Counted from the stretch's first letter, positions 45,480 through 54,964 are shown. The stretch is 64,000 bases of DNA from Rhodocyclaceae bacterium (GCA_030824275.1 JAVBXY010000005.1:304351-368350); one strand, 5' to 3'. Translations and numbers: made by a program. Notes: a model not told the origin generated them from the sequence alone.

Positions 45480-46031
45480 TCAGGCGTTCTTGCCCTTTTG
45501 CCAAAGCACGTCGCCACCGCCGGCTGCCTTGTTGAGCCAGCGGCCAAGTACGAACAACAGATCGGAGAGCCGGTTCAGATACTGCCGGCCGGCGTCCGAT
45601 ACGGATTCGTCGGCGGCCAGCGCCACCACCACACGCTCGGCGCGGCGGCAGACGGTGCGGGCGAGATGGGTCAGCGCTGCTGCGCGATTGCCGCCGGGCA
45701 GGATGAACTCCTTGAGCGGCGAAAGCTCCGCGTTGTAGCGGTCGATGGCGGCTTCCAGTCGTGCCGGCTGGGTGTCCTTGAGCAGCGTCGCGCCGGGGAT
45801 CGACATCTCGCCGCCGAGATCAAAGAGATCGTGCTGGATGCCGGTGAACAGCTCGCGTATTTCGGCCGGCAATTCCTCGCAGAGAATCACGCCGATCAGC
45901 GAGTTGAGTTCGTCCACGTCGCCCATCGCGGCAACGCGCATGGAATGTTTCGGTGTGCGCGATCCGTCGCCAAGGCCGGTGGTGCCGGCATCGCCGGTGC
46001 GCGTATAGATTTTAGATAGTCGGTGTCCCAT
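45480..46031 (-). CDS. pduO: Cob(I)alamin adenosyltransferase, PduO type
   Basis: Adenosylates cob(I)alamin with ATP to give coenzyme B12. The 183-residue protein has the PduO-type signatures: IYTRTGDAGTTGLGDGSR (ATP binding), MGDVDELNSLIG, FDLGGEMSIPG, FILPGGNRAAALTHLARTVCRRAER and LNRLSDLLFVLGRWLN. It diverges from the DAB-like operon with 43 bases between starts. Only generic salvage or finishing of B12 can be inferred. Confidence 0.93.
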   Translation of the reverse strand: MGHRLSKIYTRTGDAGTTGLGDGSRTPKHSMRVAAMGDVDELNSLIGVILCEELPAEIRELFTGIQHDLFDLGGEMSIPGATLLKDTQPARLEAAIDRYNAELSPLKEFILPGGNRAAALTHLARTVCRRAERVVVALAADESVSDAGRQYLNRLSDLLFVLGRWLNKAAGGGDVLWQKGKNA

Positions 46032-46074
46032 GGCGGCATTGTAGAATGCTTCCTTTCCAAGGGGAGACGCTCTG

Positions 46075-47517
46075 GTGCTGAGCCTGCTGCTGCTGACGCC
46101 GCTGCTGGGAGCTTTGGCGGTGGCAATGCTGCCGCAGCAGCGAGGCGAATGGGCGCGTCTTACGGCATTGGGTACTGCCGCACTTACCCTCCTCTTTGCT
46201 GGCTGGATGGCCTCGCGCTTCGACAGCAGCGTTGGCGGTTTCCAGTTTTTCGAGACTCATGCCTGGAACCCGCGCCTGGGCTCGGCCTTCTCCCTCGGTG
46301 TCGACGGTTTGTCCATGGCGCTGGTGGTGCTTGCCGCGCTGCTCTTCCTAGTTGCCCTTGCCGTCTTCCGCGTTCCCCGTGCCGCCGCCCGCCTGCACTA
46401 CATGTTGCTGCTGGCCCTGGAAGCGGCGGCCATCGGCGTCTTCATGGCCCGCGACTGGTCGCTGTTCTATGTGTTCTGGGAACTCACGCTGATCCCGCTG
46501 TTCTTTCTCATCGAACGCCTCGGTGGTGCCCGGCGGCAGCGCGCCGCACTGAATTTCGTGCTCTACACCCTGGGCGGTTCGGTCTTCATGCTGGTGGCCT
46601 TGCTTCTGCTGTATGACGCAGCGCCCGGCCACAGCTTCGACATGGCCTCCATGGCCGCCGGTGGTCGTGGCCTGGGCGTGGAAACCCAGACCATGATTTT
46701 CCTTGGCCTCTTCGTCGGTTTCGCCGTCAAGATGGGGCTCTTCCCCTTGCACGGATGGATGCCCTTGGTATACGCCGAGGCGCCGCCCGCCGTGCCGGTG
46801 ATCTCCTCCGGCGTACTGCTGAAGATGGGCGCCTATGGCGTGCTGCGGGCCATCGAGACCTTGCCCGGCGCCGCACAGGCGCTGTCGAGCGCGCTTTCGT
46901 GGCTGGCGCTGACCAGCATGCTCTACGGTGCCCTGCTGGCCTGGCAGCGGCGCGACCTGATTGGCATGGTCGCCTATGCCTCGATCTCGCACATGGGCGT
47001 GATGCTGCTCGGCGCCGTGACCCTGCTGCCTGCCGGCTTCAACGGCGCCATGCTGCAAATGCTGGCGCATGGCCTCGCCGCCGGCGCTATGTTTCTGCTC
47101 GTCGGCATGCTGGCCGAACGCGGGGGCGACTATGCCGGTGTGATGAATCGGGCACCCCGCCTCGCGGCGCTGCTGATCCTGGCGCTGCTGCTGGGCCTCG
47201 GCTTGCCAGGCAGCTTCGGTTTTGTCGCCGAGCTGCATGTGCTGAGTGCCGGCTTCGGCCTGTGGGGCGGACGCGTGGCCCTGATCTCGCTGGCGCTGCT
47301 GGTCGGCGCCGCCTGGGTGCTGCGCGAGATTACCCGCATCACTGGCGAGTCGATACCCAATGCATTGCCTGTCGCCGATCTCAGCCACCGCGAAACCCTG
47401 GCCAGCGGCGGCCTGCTGCTGCTGATCCTCGCTCTGGGCTTCGTGCCGGGACCGATGCTGGTGCTGGCCGGCAACACCGCGCGACGCATGGCGCAACTTT
47501 TCGTGCCCATGCCATGA
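46075..47517 (+). CDS. NuoM-like antiporter-type subunit 1 of the DAB-like operon
   Basis: Membrane protein of 480 residues, about 14 helices, of the complex I / Mrp antiporter family. Residues for proton transfer are kept: Glu in FYVFWELTLIPLFF, Lys in FAVKMGLFPLHGWMP, Lys in GVLLKMGAYGVLR, His in YASISHMGVMLLG and Glu in GSFGFVAELHVL. It starts with GTG at 46075, with GGGGAG 8 bases upstream. It overlaps dabA as ATGA. In described DAB systems the partner of DabA is a single NuoL-like DabB. Here a NuoM-like gene comes first in a five-gene chain, so this is either an extra proton channel or one part of a larger complex. Confidence 0.9.
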   Translation: MLSLLLLTPLLGALAVAMLPQQRGEWARLTALGTAALTLLFAGWMASRFDSSVGGFQFFETHAWNPRLGSAFSLGVDGLSMALVVLAALLFLVALAVFRVPRAAARLHYMLLLALEAAAIGVFMARDWSLFYVFWELTLIPLFFLIERLGGARRQRAALNFVLYTLGGSVFMLVALLLLYDAAPGHSFDMASMAAGGRGLGVETQTMIFLGLFVGFAVKMGLFPLHGWMPLVYAEAPPAVPVISSGVLLKMGAYGVLRAIETLPGAAQALSSALSWLALTSMLYGALLAWQRRDLIGMVAYASISHMGVMLLGAVTLLPAGFNGAMLQMLAHGLAAGAMFLLVGMLAERGGDYAGVMNRAPRLAALLILALLLGLGLPGSFGFVAELHVLSAGFGLWGGRVALISLALLVGAAWVLREITRITGESIPNALPVADLSHRETLASGGLLLLILALGFVPGPMLVLAGNTARRMAQLFVPMP

Positions 47518-50500
47518 ACGAACCCATGAGCGAAAATCAGCACGATTTCCGTGCTCGTTTCGATCACTGGATCGAACACCTTGAACACGTGCTGCCGGGA
47601 CAGGCCTCGATCCGCGATTTCGTGCACCACAACACCTTGCACGGCTACGCCCATCTGCCCTTTCATGAAGCGCTGGCCGCTGCCCGACGCGAGCTGGGGA
47701 TCGCCGGCTACTGGTCGGCCGAGCGTTTCCGCGCCGAGCATGCGGCGGGCCGTATCGCCGACGCCGACATCAATGCCGTTCTCGACACCGTGCCCGACAT
47801 CGACGCAGTGCTGGCCGGTGCCATCACCCGCCGCCAGCTCTGGAACGCCGCCCTGCGTCAGGATTGCGGCCCGCTCTCCGTCGCGCGCCTGTGCTGGGAA
47901 TTGGACGAGGGCCGCGATCATCGCAGTGATGCGGGGGCCGCCCTGTGGGTGACCTGCGTCGAACTGGCGCTGGGTGACGTTACTGAGTTGGCGATGGCCG
48001 AGGAGCGCTTCTCCGTATCCGGCGCGACCAGCTTGCGCGAACTGATCCGGCAATTGGGCGGCGAGGACATCCTCGACGCCGTGCGCGGCGAACTGGTGCG
48101 TCATCTCGCCTCGCATCTCGATCTCGGCATCGCGCCCTGGCACAACCCGGCGCGGGGCGAGGGTTTCTACGCCGCCTGGCGACGTCTGTCAGCCCGCGAT
48201 CCGGCCTGGGTGCTCGGCTCGCAGAACGAGGCCCAGGCCGAGATTGCCGAATTGCCTGCCGATCCCGCCGAATTCATCGAGGCCGAACTGCGCCGCATCG
48301 GCTTCGCCGAGACGCAGTGGCAAGCCGTGCTGCGTCGCCTGGCGCTCGACCTGCCCGGCTGGTCCGGCATGTTCCTCTGGCGCTCGCAACGCCCGGGCTA
48401 TGGGCATACCGAGGACGTGCCCGTGCACATAGCCGACTACCTGGCCGTGCGCCTCCTCGTTGAGCGTCTCGCCGCTGATGCCGTGGCCCGCCGTCTCTGG
48501 GGTGTGCCCGCTCGCCTGGCCGAACTCGCCGCCTATTTCGATCAGCATCCGGTGGAGTTGCGCCTCCGTCTGGCCTGCCATCGCGGTGAACTGCCCGAAT
48601 CCCTAGCCAGTCGCGTGCAGCAGATGGAAGCCCCCGGCGAGCGTCCCGAAGAAAGCCGCGCCGCCTGGGCCGAATTGGCGCACGAAGCTGCCGCCAGTCT
48701 CGATCACGAATTGCTGCGCAAGGCACGGGTGGCCTGGCCGCTGTATCGTCTGGCGCGACAACTCGGCATGGATGCTGCCGCCCTGCATGCCCTCGGTCGG
48801 GATGGCATCGCCGCCTTGCACGCCGCGTTGGCCGAACTCGATGCCGACCGCATGGGTGCCGTGTGGCTCGGCGCCTACGAGCGGCACTACGCCGAACAGG
48901 TGTTCACCGCACTGGCGGCCAACCACGGTCGCACCACAGTTTCCACTAGCACCAGCGCGCAACTGGTGCTGTGCATGGACGACCGCGAGGAGGGCTTCCG
49001 CCGCCATCTCGAAGAAACCGATCCGCGCCTGGAAACCCTTGGCGGTGCCGCCCACTTCGGTGTGTTCCAGAATTTCTACGGCGTCGATGACAGCGAGCCG
49101 ACCGCCCTGTGTCCGGTGGTGCCGGTAGTTGTTCGCCCCGCTCATGCAGTGCATGAGACTTTGCGCGACGAGACCGAATTGCCGTCCCGCCAGCGCCGAC
49201 TTTTTCAACGGAGCCGCTATCGCCGCATCGAAAACGAAGCGACGCGCCTGGCGCCTCTCGCCGGTACGTTGACCTCCTTATTGCTGGCGCCGAAAGCCCT
49301 TGCCGCGCTGCTGCTGCGCAGCTTCGCACCGGCCATCCTGCGCGATGTGCCGCCACCGCCAGCGACGCGCCTCGATCTGACGGCGGCGGAGAACACGCCA
49401 GCGACACCGGATTCACCCCGGCGCGGTTTCACCGACGATGAACAGGCCGAGCGGATATTCAACTTCCTCGCCAATCTCGGCCTGACCAAAAATTTCGCGC
49501 CCCTGGTGGCGATCATCGGCCACGGCTCCTGGAGCCAGAACAATCCGCACCTCGCCGCCTACGATTGCGGCGCTTGCGCCGGGCGCCATTCCGGCGCCAA
49601 TGCGCGGCTCTTCGCCGCCATGGCCAATCGTCCCGAGGTGCGCGCACGGCTCGCGGCGCGGGGGATCGACATCCCCACGGCTACCTGGTTCCTCAGCGCC
49701 GAGCACAACACCGCCGACGATGGCATGCAGTGGTACGACACCGAGGACATCCCGCCTGCCCTGGCGACGGCCTTCGTCACACTCGCCGCAACGGCGCGGC
49801 AGGCCGGCGCACGCCACGCCGTGGAACGCTGTCGGCGGCTGATGTCGGCGCCCCTCGATGCGCCACCGGAGCAAGCCTGGCGTCATGTCGCTGGTCGCCG
49901 CCGCGATTTTGCCCAGCCGCGCCCGGAACTCGGCCACGTCACCAATGCCGCCGCCTTCGTCGGCCGCCGCAGCATGAGTCGCGGCGCTTACTTCGACCGT
50001 CGCGCCTTCCTGATTTCCTACGATCCGTTCAACGATGAGGACGGCCGCATCCTCGAACGCCTGCTGCTGGCCAACGGCCCGGTCGGCGCTGGCATCAGCC
50101 TCGAATACTATTTTTCGTCGGTGGACAACGAGCGCTTCGGTTGCGGCACCAAGACCATGCACAACATCGTCGGCGGCCTTGGCGTCTATGCTGGTGGCGG
50201 TGGCGACCTGCGCACCGGCCTGCCCTGGCAGATGATCGAAATCCACGAGCCGATGCGCCTGTTGATCGTGATCGAGCAGACCCTTGAGAGCATCACCGCC
50301 ATCTACCAACGCCAGCCGCCCTTGCAGGAACTGGTTGGCAAGGGCTGGGTGCTGCTGGCGGCGAAAGACCCCGTGAGCGGTGCGATCCATCGCTTCGATC
50401 CGGCACGCGGCTGGTTGTCCTGGCAAGGCGAGGCGACATTGCCGACGGCCACTGATTCGCTGGCCTGGATCGCCGGTCGTCGCGATCCGCTGCCACCGGC

Positions 50501-50531
50501 CCTGCTGTCGCGGCCACTGGAGGCGGCATGA
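47514..50531 (+). CDS. dabA: DabA-like inorganic carbon transporter subunit (DUF2309/UPF0753)
   Basis: Protein of 1005 residues of the DUF2309 family, whose characterised members couple a vectorial beta-carbonic-anhydrase-like site to a cation-translocating membrane subunit to trap CO2 as bicarbonate. The predicted zinc ligands are all present and spaced as in Halothiobacillus DabA: C487 and D489 in VLCMDDREEG, H670 in GHGSWSQNNP and C685 in YDCGACAG. Other family blocks are FVHHNTLHGY near the N-terminus, GAYFDRRAFLISYDP and NIVGGLGVYAGGGGDLRTGLP. The start at 47514 overlaps the NuoM-like stop; a second ATG lies at 47526. A dispersed repeat encodes SRQRRLF in a variable region. No signal peptide: a peripheral cytoplasmic protein. 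Confidence 0.93.
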   Translation: MNEPMSENQHDFRARFDHWIEHLEHVLPGQASIRDFVHHNTLHGYAHLPFHEALAAARRELGIAGYWSAERFRAEHAAGRIADADINAVLDTVPDIDAVLAGAITRRQLWNAALRQDCGPLSVARLCWELDEGRDHRSDAGAALWVTCVELALGDVTELAMAEERFSVSGATSLRELIRQLGGEDILDAVRGELVRHLASHLDLGIAPWHNPARGEGFYAAWRRLSARDPAWVLGSQNEAQAEIAELPADPAEFIEAELRRIGFAETQWQAVLRRLALDLPGWSGMFLWRSQRPGYGHTEDVPVHIADYLAVRLLVERLAADAVARRLWGVPARLAELAAYFDQHPVELRLRLACHRGELPESLASRVQQMEAPGERPEESRAAWAELAHEAAASLDHELLRKARVAWPLYRLARQLGMDAAALHALGRDGIAALHAALAELDADRMGAVWLGAYERHYAEQVFTALAANHGRTTVSTSTSAQLVLCMDDREEGFRRHLEETDPRLETLGGAAHFGVFQNFYGVDDSEPTALCPVVPVVVRPAHAVHETLRDETELPSRQRRLFQRSRYRRIENEATRLAPLAGTLTSLLLAPKALAALLLRSFAPAILRDVPPPPATRLDLTAAENTPATPDSPRRGFTDDEQAERIFNFLANLGLTKNFAPLVAIIGHGSWSQNNPHLAAYDCGACAGRHSGANARLFAAMANRPEVRARLAARGIDIPTATWFLSAEHNTADDGMQWYDTEDIPPALATAFVTLAATARQAGARHAVERCRRLMSAPLDAPPEQAWRHVAGRRRDFAQPRPELGHVTNAAAFVGRRSMSRGAYFDRRAFLISYDPFNDEDGRILERLLLANGPVGAGISLEYYFSSVDNERFGCGTKTMHNIVGGLGVYAGGGGDLRTGLPWQMIEIHEPMRLLIVIEQTLESITAIYQRQPPLQELVGKGWVLLAAKDPVSGAIHRFDPARGWLSWQGEATLPTATDSLAWIAGRRDPLPPALLSRPLEAA
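49181..49204 (+). repeat. Dispersed 24-bp repeat, inside dabA
   Basis: GCCGTCCCGCCAGCGCCGAC then TTTT, the exact consensus. It is read as P-S-R-Q-R-R-L-F, the same frame as the copy in the TolC gene. Confidence 0.85.
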
Positions 50532-52015
50532 ATCCGGCGATGCTCAACATCTTCCTGTCCCTGCTCTGGCTGCTGCCGCTGTTTGCCGCGCTGGCGATAG
50601 GCGCGCGCATGCTCGGTGGCGCGACAGGCGACGCGGCGGAACCCGGAACAGCACGCTGGTCTACCTTCACCGCTGCATCCGGCTTTTTGTTGCTGGCGGC
50701 AATGGATGTCATGGCCCTGCTGCACGGCGCACCCGGCCGCGTCGAGTTCGGTGACTGGTTCGCCAGCGGCGATCTCAGTCTGCCGCTGGCCGTGCTGGCC
50801 GACGCCCGCGCCCTGGCCTTCGCCACGCTGGTGCAATTGATCGGCTGGATCGTGCTGCGTTTCTCGCGCACCTACCTGCACCGCGAAACCGGCTATCACC
50901 GTTTCTTCCTCGGCATGAATCTGTTCATGGCCGGCATGCAGCTCATCGTCCTCGCAGGCGATGGCGCGCTGACTTTCGTCGGCTGGGAACTGGCCGGCTT
51001 CAGCTCCTGGTTGCTGATCGGCTACGACCTGCCGCGCCCGGCGGCCACCGGCAACGCGCTGTTTGCCTTCATCACCAACCGCATTGGTGATGAAGGCTTC
51101 ATCCTCGGCCTGGCCCTGGCCTTCCTCTGGCTCGGCAGCAGCGACTGGCTACAATTGAGCCAACACAATCTCGACAAGGTTTCGGCGCGCATGCTGCTGT
51201 TCGGCTTCGTCATCGCCGCCTTCGCCAAGTCGGCGCAACTGCCTCTGTCATCCTGGCTGCCGCGCGCGCTGGAAGGGCCGACGCCGTCCTCGGCGATCTT
51301 CTACGGCGCGATCATGGTGCACGCCGGCATCTGGTTGCTGATCCGCCTCGAACCGGTGTTCCTGCGCGTGCCCGACATCATGGTCCAGGTTGCACTCTTC
51401 GGCGCCGCCACGGCCTTGTGGGCGACGCTGGCCAACCGCAGCCAGGGCGACGTCAAGACCTCGCTGGTTTTCGCCACGCTGACCCAGCTCGGCCTGATGG
51501 TGCTGGAGATCGGCCTCGGCCTGTTCGACCTGGCCTTCGTGCACATGCTGCTGCACGCCACCTGGCGCGCCTGGCAATTCCTGCTGGCGCCGTCCTACAT
51601 GGCGCGGGTGGATGGGCCGGCGCGGGAAAGTCCCTGGCTCGACCGGCTGCTGGCCCGCTGGCCGGAAAGTCGGCGCTGGCTATACGGCGCTTCCCTGCAA
51701 CGTGTCTGGCTTGAACCCCTGACACAGACCGTCGTCATGGACCCGGTGCAGACCATTGGCCGCGATCTCGCCGGCTTTGACCAGCGGGTGATGCGTCCCT
51801 TGCTCGGTGAGCGCGGCCCGGCTGCCCGGCTGTTGAGCTTCGTCGCTGGCCGCTGCGCGGCACTGGAGGAACGACTGACGCAACTGGCCAGTTCCGGTCG
51901 CGCCACCCAGTTGCTGCGCGCTGCCGCCGGCTGGTTCCTCGAAATCGAGGCCTTGCTGGAACGGCCCCGCTATCTGCTGCTGATGATCGCGGCGACCTTC
52001 ATGGTGATCCTGTGA
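50528..52015 (+). CDS. dabB: NuoL-like (DabB-type) membrane subunit
   Basis: Membrane protein of 495 residues related to NuoL and to DabB. The key elements are FVGWELAGFSSWLLIGY with the TM5 glutamate, FITNRIGDEGFILGLALAF, FAKSAQLPLSSWLPRALEGPTPSSAIFYGAIMVHAG with the TM7 lysine, and LVFATLTQLGLM. This is the best candidate for DabB in the operon, being NuoL-like and directly after dabA with an ATGA overlap. It lacks the long lateral helix of full NuoL. A dispersed repeat in opposite orientation encodes ESRRWLYGA in the region after the last conserved helices. Confidence 0.88.
   Translation: MNPAMLNIFLSLLWLLPLFAALAIGARMLGGATGDAAEPGTARWSTFTAASGFLLLAAMDVMALLHGAPGRVEFGDWFASGDLSLPLAVLADARALAFATLVQLIGWIVLRFSRTYLHRETGYHRFFLGMNLFMAGMQLIVLAGDGALTFVGWELAGFSSWLLIGYDLPRPAATGNALFAFITNRIGDEGFILGLALAFLWLGSSDWLQLSQHNLDKVSARMLLFGFVIAAFAKSAQLPLSSWLPRALEGPTPSSAIFYGAIMVHAGIWLLIRLEPVFLRVPDIMVQVALFGAATALWATLANRSQGDVKTSLVFATLTQLGLMVLEIGLGLFDLAFVHMLLHATWRAWQFLLAPSYMARVDGPARESPWLDRLLARWPESRRWLYGASLQRVWLEPLTQTVVMDPVQTIGRDLAGFDQRVMRPLLGERGPAARLLSFVAGRCAALEERLTQLASSGRATQLLRAAAGWFLEIEALLERPRYLLLMIAATFMVIL
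51665..51688 (-). repeat. Dispersed 24-bp repeat, inside the dabB-like gene, antisense
   Basis: Minus strand: GCCGTATAGCCAGCGCCGAC then TTTC. Unlike the other intragenic copies it is opposite to the gene, so the gene reads the complement (E-S-R-R-W-L-Y-G). Confidence 0.75.
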
Positions 52016-53499
52016 GTTCCGGCTATCCCCTGTTGTGGGCACTTCAGGTGCTGCCCCTGCTCGGCGCGGTGGTGGTCTATCTGATGCGCTCCTCGCCGTG
52101 GGCGGTCAGCGTGTCCCGCGCCGTGGCGCTGGCCGAGCTGGGACTGGCCATCCTGTTGCTGGAGCGTGTCGATGCGACATCGGCAACCCTGCAATTGACG
52201 GAGCGGGTGGATGTCTTCGGTCTCACGGTGTATCACGCCGGCGCCGATGGGCTGACCGTGCTGTTCGTCCTCCTCAATGCGCTGCTGACCGTGCTGCTGA
52301 CGCTCTACGGGCTGGTTCAGGGACTCGGCTCGACGGGCCGCGTCGGCGTTCTGGTCCTCGCTGCCGAGGCCTTGCTGATGAGCATGCTGGTCACGCTCAA
52401 CGTGCTCTGGTTCGCCCTGGCCTCCTTCGCCGAGTTGATGGTAGTGGCCTATTTGCTCGGTCGCTGGTCCACCTCGACCGAGGAAAACCGGGTTCTGGCA
52501 ATGACCCGCTTCATCCAGTTCCAGACCGTCGGCGCCATCGCCCTGCTGTTCTCCATCGGCATCCTCGCCTGGGGTCATGCCGACGTCACAGGACGCTGGA
52601 GCTTCGATCTCTTCGATCTGATGCAGGTGCCACCGGCCGGCAAGTTCCAGTCCGCTGCTTTCTTCCTGATGTTCTACGGCCTGGCTGTGCGCACGCCGCT
52701 GTTCCCGCTGCACGGCTGGCTGCCCCATGTCGCCCAGCGCGGCATGGTAGCCGTGGCGCCGGCGCTGTTGCTCGGCATCAAGGTCGGCATCTACGGCATG
52801 CTGCGTTTCCTGCTGCCGCTGATGCCCGACGCGGTGATGGCCTGGCAGCTCTGGGTGGTCGGCTTCGCCATGGCCGGCGTCTTCTACACCGCTGTGCTCG
52901 CCTTCCTGCAAACCAATTTGCGTCGCCTGCTGGCCTTCGCCGTGGTTAGCCACACCAGCCTGATCGTGATCGGCCTGTTCACCCTGGAGGATGTCGGTCT
53001 TCAGGGCGCTGTGCTGCTGACGGTGAACTTCGGCCTCGCCGTTACCGTGATGCTGTTCATGGTCGGCTTCGTTTTCCGGCGTACGCACACCACCTACCTC
53101 GATCAGCTCGGCGGTCTCTTCGAGCGGATTCCCTTCATCGCTGTCGTCTTCCTCATTGGCGGTCTGGCGATTGTCGGTATGCCCGGCACGCCGGGCTTCG
53201 ATGCCGCCCATCTGGTGCTCGAAGCCTCCATCGAGCGTTTCGGCGCCTTGCCCACGGTGGCCACGGCGCTGGGCAACGTGGTGGCGGCCGGCTTCCTGCT
53301 CTGGGGCTTTCAGCGCGCCTTCCTGGCGCCGCGTGCCGATGGCTCCACCTCTCGCGTCGACCGCACCGAGCCGATGGAATATTTCGTCGGCGGTCTGGCC
53401 GTCGCCCTGTTGCTGGTGGCCGGTTTTTATTCCGAGCCCTGGCTCCATCTCACCGATGCGGCGGTCAAGGCGCTGGCCGCGAGGTTCGGACATGGCTGA
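52012..53499 (+). CDS. NuoM/N-like membrane subunit with altered proton-path residues
   Basis: Membrane protein of 495 residues of the antiporter family, overlapping the previous gene as GTGA (GTG start). The TM5 glutamate is in an unusual context (LASFAELMVVAYLL). The TM7 lysine of the K-x-P-x-x-P-x-H-x-W motif is replaced by R227 in AVRTPLFPLHGWLP. The TM8 lysine remains in LLLGIKVGIYGMLRF. The usual C-terminal glutamate region reads MPGTPGFDAAHLVLE, with Asp first. These changes suggest a specialised or structural subunit and not a standard proton pump. The family role is established; its role here is inferred from the operon. Confidence 0.85.
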   Translation: MSSGYPLLWALQVLPLLGAVVVYLMRSSPWAVSVSRAVALAELGLAILLLERVDATSATLQLTERVDVFGLTVYHAGADGLTVLFVLLNALLTVLLTLYGLVQGLGSTGRVGVLVLAAEALLMSMLVTLNVLWFALASFAELMVVAYLLGRWSTSTEENRVLAMTRFIQFQTVGAIALLFSIGILAWGHADVTGRWSFDLFDLMQVPPAGKFQSAAFFLMFYGLAVRTPLFPLHGWLPHVAQRGMVAVAPALLLGIKVGIYGMLRFLLPLMPDAVMAWQLWVVGFAMAGVFYTAVLAFLQTNLRRLLAFAVVSHTSLIVIGLFTLEDVGLQGAVLLTVNFGLAVTVMLFMVGFVFRRTHTTYLDQLGGLFERIPFIAVVFLIGGLAIVGMPGTPGFDAAHLVLEASIERFGALPTVATALGNVVAAGFLLWGFQRAFLAPRADGSTSRVDRTEPMEYFVGGLAVALLLVAGFYSEPWLHLTDAAVKALAARFGHG

Positions 53500-54964
53500 T
53501 CTGCCCCTGCTGTTCCTCCTGCTCGCCGCCCCCCTGGCCGGCATCGGCCTGGTCTGGCTGGCACCGGAGAAGAGCGCCCGCGATGCCGCCGGCCTTGCCA
53601 GCCTGTTGGCGTTCGCCCTCTGCGTCGCGATCCTAGTCCGCTTCGACAATGCCGTCACCGGCTTCCAGTTTGCGGCCGAGCTGCCCTGGCTGCCTGATCT
53701 CGGCATCGCCTTTCGCGTCGGCATCGACGGCATCTCGCTACTTTTTCTGCCCGCCACCACGCTGCTCTTCGCTGCCGCCATCGGCAGCCTGCGGGCGACG
53801 CAAGTTAACGCCCGGCTGTTCTTCAGCCTGATCCTGCTGCTCGAAGCGGCAACCCTCGGCGTTTTCGTCGCCGTGGACCTGGCTTTCTTCTTCGCCTGTT
53901 GGGAACTGACGGTGCTGCCCTTGTGGCTGCTGATCCGCCTCTGGGGTGTTGGCCCGCGCCGTGCCGAAGCGGCGACGCAATATGCGCTGCTGATGCTCAC
54001 CGGCGGTGTGCCAATGCTGTTCGGCCTGCTCACCGTGGCACTGGCCGGGCCGGTGCCGCAATTCGATCTGGCCGTGCTGCTGGCATCGGCCAGAGAGCAA
54101 CCGCTGTCACTGGCGACGCAAACCCTCGTCTTCGTGCTGCTGCTGATCTGCTTCAGCATCAAGATGCCGCTGGTGCCCTTGCATACCTGGCTGCCGAAGA
54201 TTGCCATGGAAGGCCCGGTGGCCGTCGTTGCCCTGGTGGCTGGCATGAAGCTCGGCATCTATGGCCTGCTGCGCCTTGCCGTACCCTTGGCGCCTGAGGC
54301 TGCGGTATCACTGGCCTGGCTGCTCACCGGCCTTGGCGTCATCACCCTGTTGTTCGGCGCGCTGGCCGCTCTGGTGCAAACCAATCTGCGCGTCATGCTC
54401 GCTTATGTCGGCGTCTCCCACATCGGCCTGCTGCTGCTGGGTATCGCCGGCTTCCGCCTGCCGGCCTTGCAGGGCGTGCTGCTGTTGGCGCCGAACTTCG
54501 CTCTGGTGGCCGGTGGCGGCATGCTGGCAGCGAGCTTCCTTCAGGCCCGCACTGGCTCCTGCGATGTGCAGAATCTCGGTGGCGTGGTTCAGCGCATGCC
54601 ACTACTGTCCACCTTCTTCCTGCTCTGCGGCCTGGCCGGTCTCGGCCTGCCGCTGACCTCCGGCTTTGCCGGCGAATGGCTGATTCTCGTTGATACCCTG
54701 CGCCTGCGCACCGGCGCCGGGCTGGCGGCGCTGGCCGCTCTGGTGATCGGCGCCGCTGCCTTCCTCGGCCTCTACCGCAAATGCTTTTTCGGTCCGGTGC
54801 TGCGCGATTCGGTCAGGGACGCCGCCGATCTGCTGCCCCGCGAGGCCGGCGCCGCGCTGGCCATTGGCGCCGCGATTCTCGTTCTCGGCATCTTTCCCCA
54901 GCCCCTGCTCGATTTCACGCGCGGTGCGGCGATGGCCTGGCTGGCGGCACTGCCAGCGCGCTGA
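53492..54964 (+). CDS. NuoM-like antiporter-type subunit 2 of the DAB-like operon
   Basis: Membrane protein of 490 residues, overlapping the previous gene by 8 bases. It has the standard NuoM pattern: FACWELTVLPLWLLIRLW, FSIKMPLVPLHTWLP, LVAGMKLGIYGLLRL, MLAYVGVSHIGLLLLG, and LPLTSGFAGEWLILVDTL. All charged residues of the proton path are present, so unlike its predecessor it should be able to move protons or sodium. It ends the DAB-like operon, 8 bases before the convergent ribbon-helix-helix gene. Confidence 0.9.
   Translation: MADLPLLFLLLAAPLAGIGLVWLAPEKSARDAAGLASLLAFALCVAILVRFDNAVTGFQFAAELPWLPDLGIAFRVGIDGISLLFLPATTLLFAAAIGSLRATQVNARLFFSLILLLEAATLGVFVAVDLAFFFACWELTVLPLWLLIRLWGVGPRRAEAATQYALLMLTGGVPMLFGLLTVALAGPVPQFDLAVLLASAREQPLSLATQTLVFVLLLICFSIKMPLVPLHTWLPKIAMEGPVAVVALVAGMKLGIYGLLRLAVPLAPEAAVSLAWLLTGLGVITLLFGALAALVQTNLRVMLAYVGVSHIGLLLLGIAGFRLPALQGVLLLAPNFALVAGGGMLAASFLQARTGSCDVQNLGGVVQRMPLLSTFFLLCGLAGLGLPLTSGFAGEWLILVDTLRLRTGAGLAALAALVIGAAAFLGLYRKCFFGPVLRDSVRDAADLLPREAGAALAIGAAILVLGIFPQPLLDFTRGAAMAWLAALPAR

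Noticed and set aside
46755-47513. N-terminal extension of DabA
   Set aside because: It overlaps the NuoM-like gene in another frame and is Arg/Ala-rich shadow sequence; known DabA proteins begin close to the chosen ATG.
51225-51237. AAGTCGGCGC in the dabB-like gene
   Set aside because: Only ten bases match the repeat, and they encode the conserved FAKSAQLP motif of NuoL-like proteins.
51970-54258. A 762-codon minus-strand frame, rich in Gln and His, opposite the NuoM-like genes
   Set aside because: Composition is that of an antisense shadow of hydrophobic membrane genes. No domain or ribosome site is seen.
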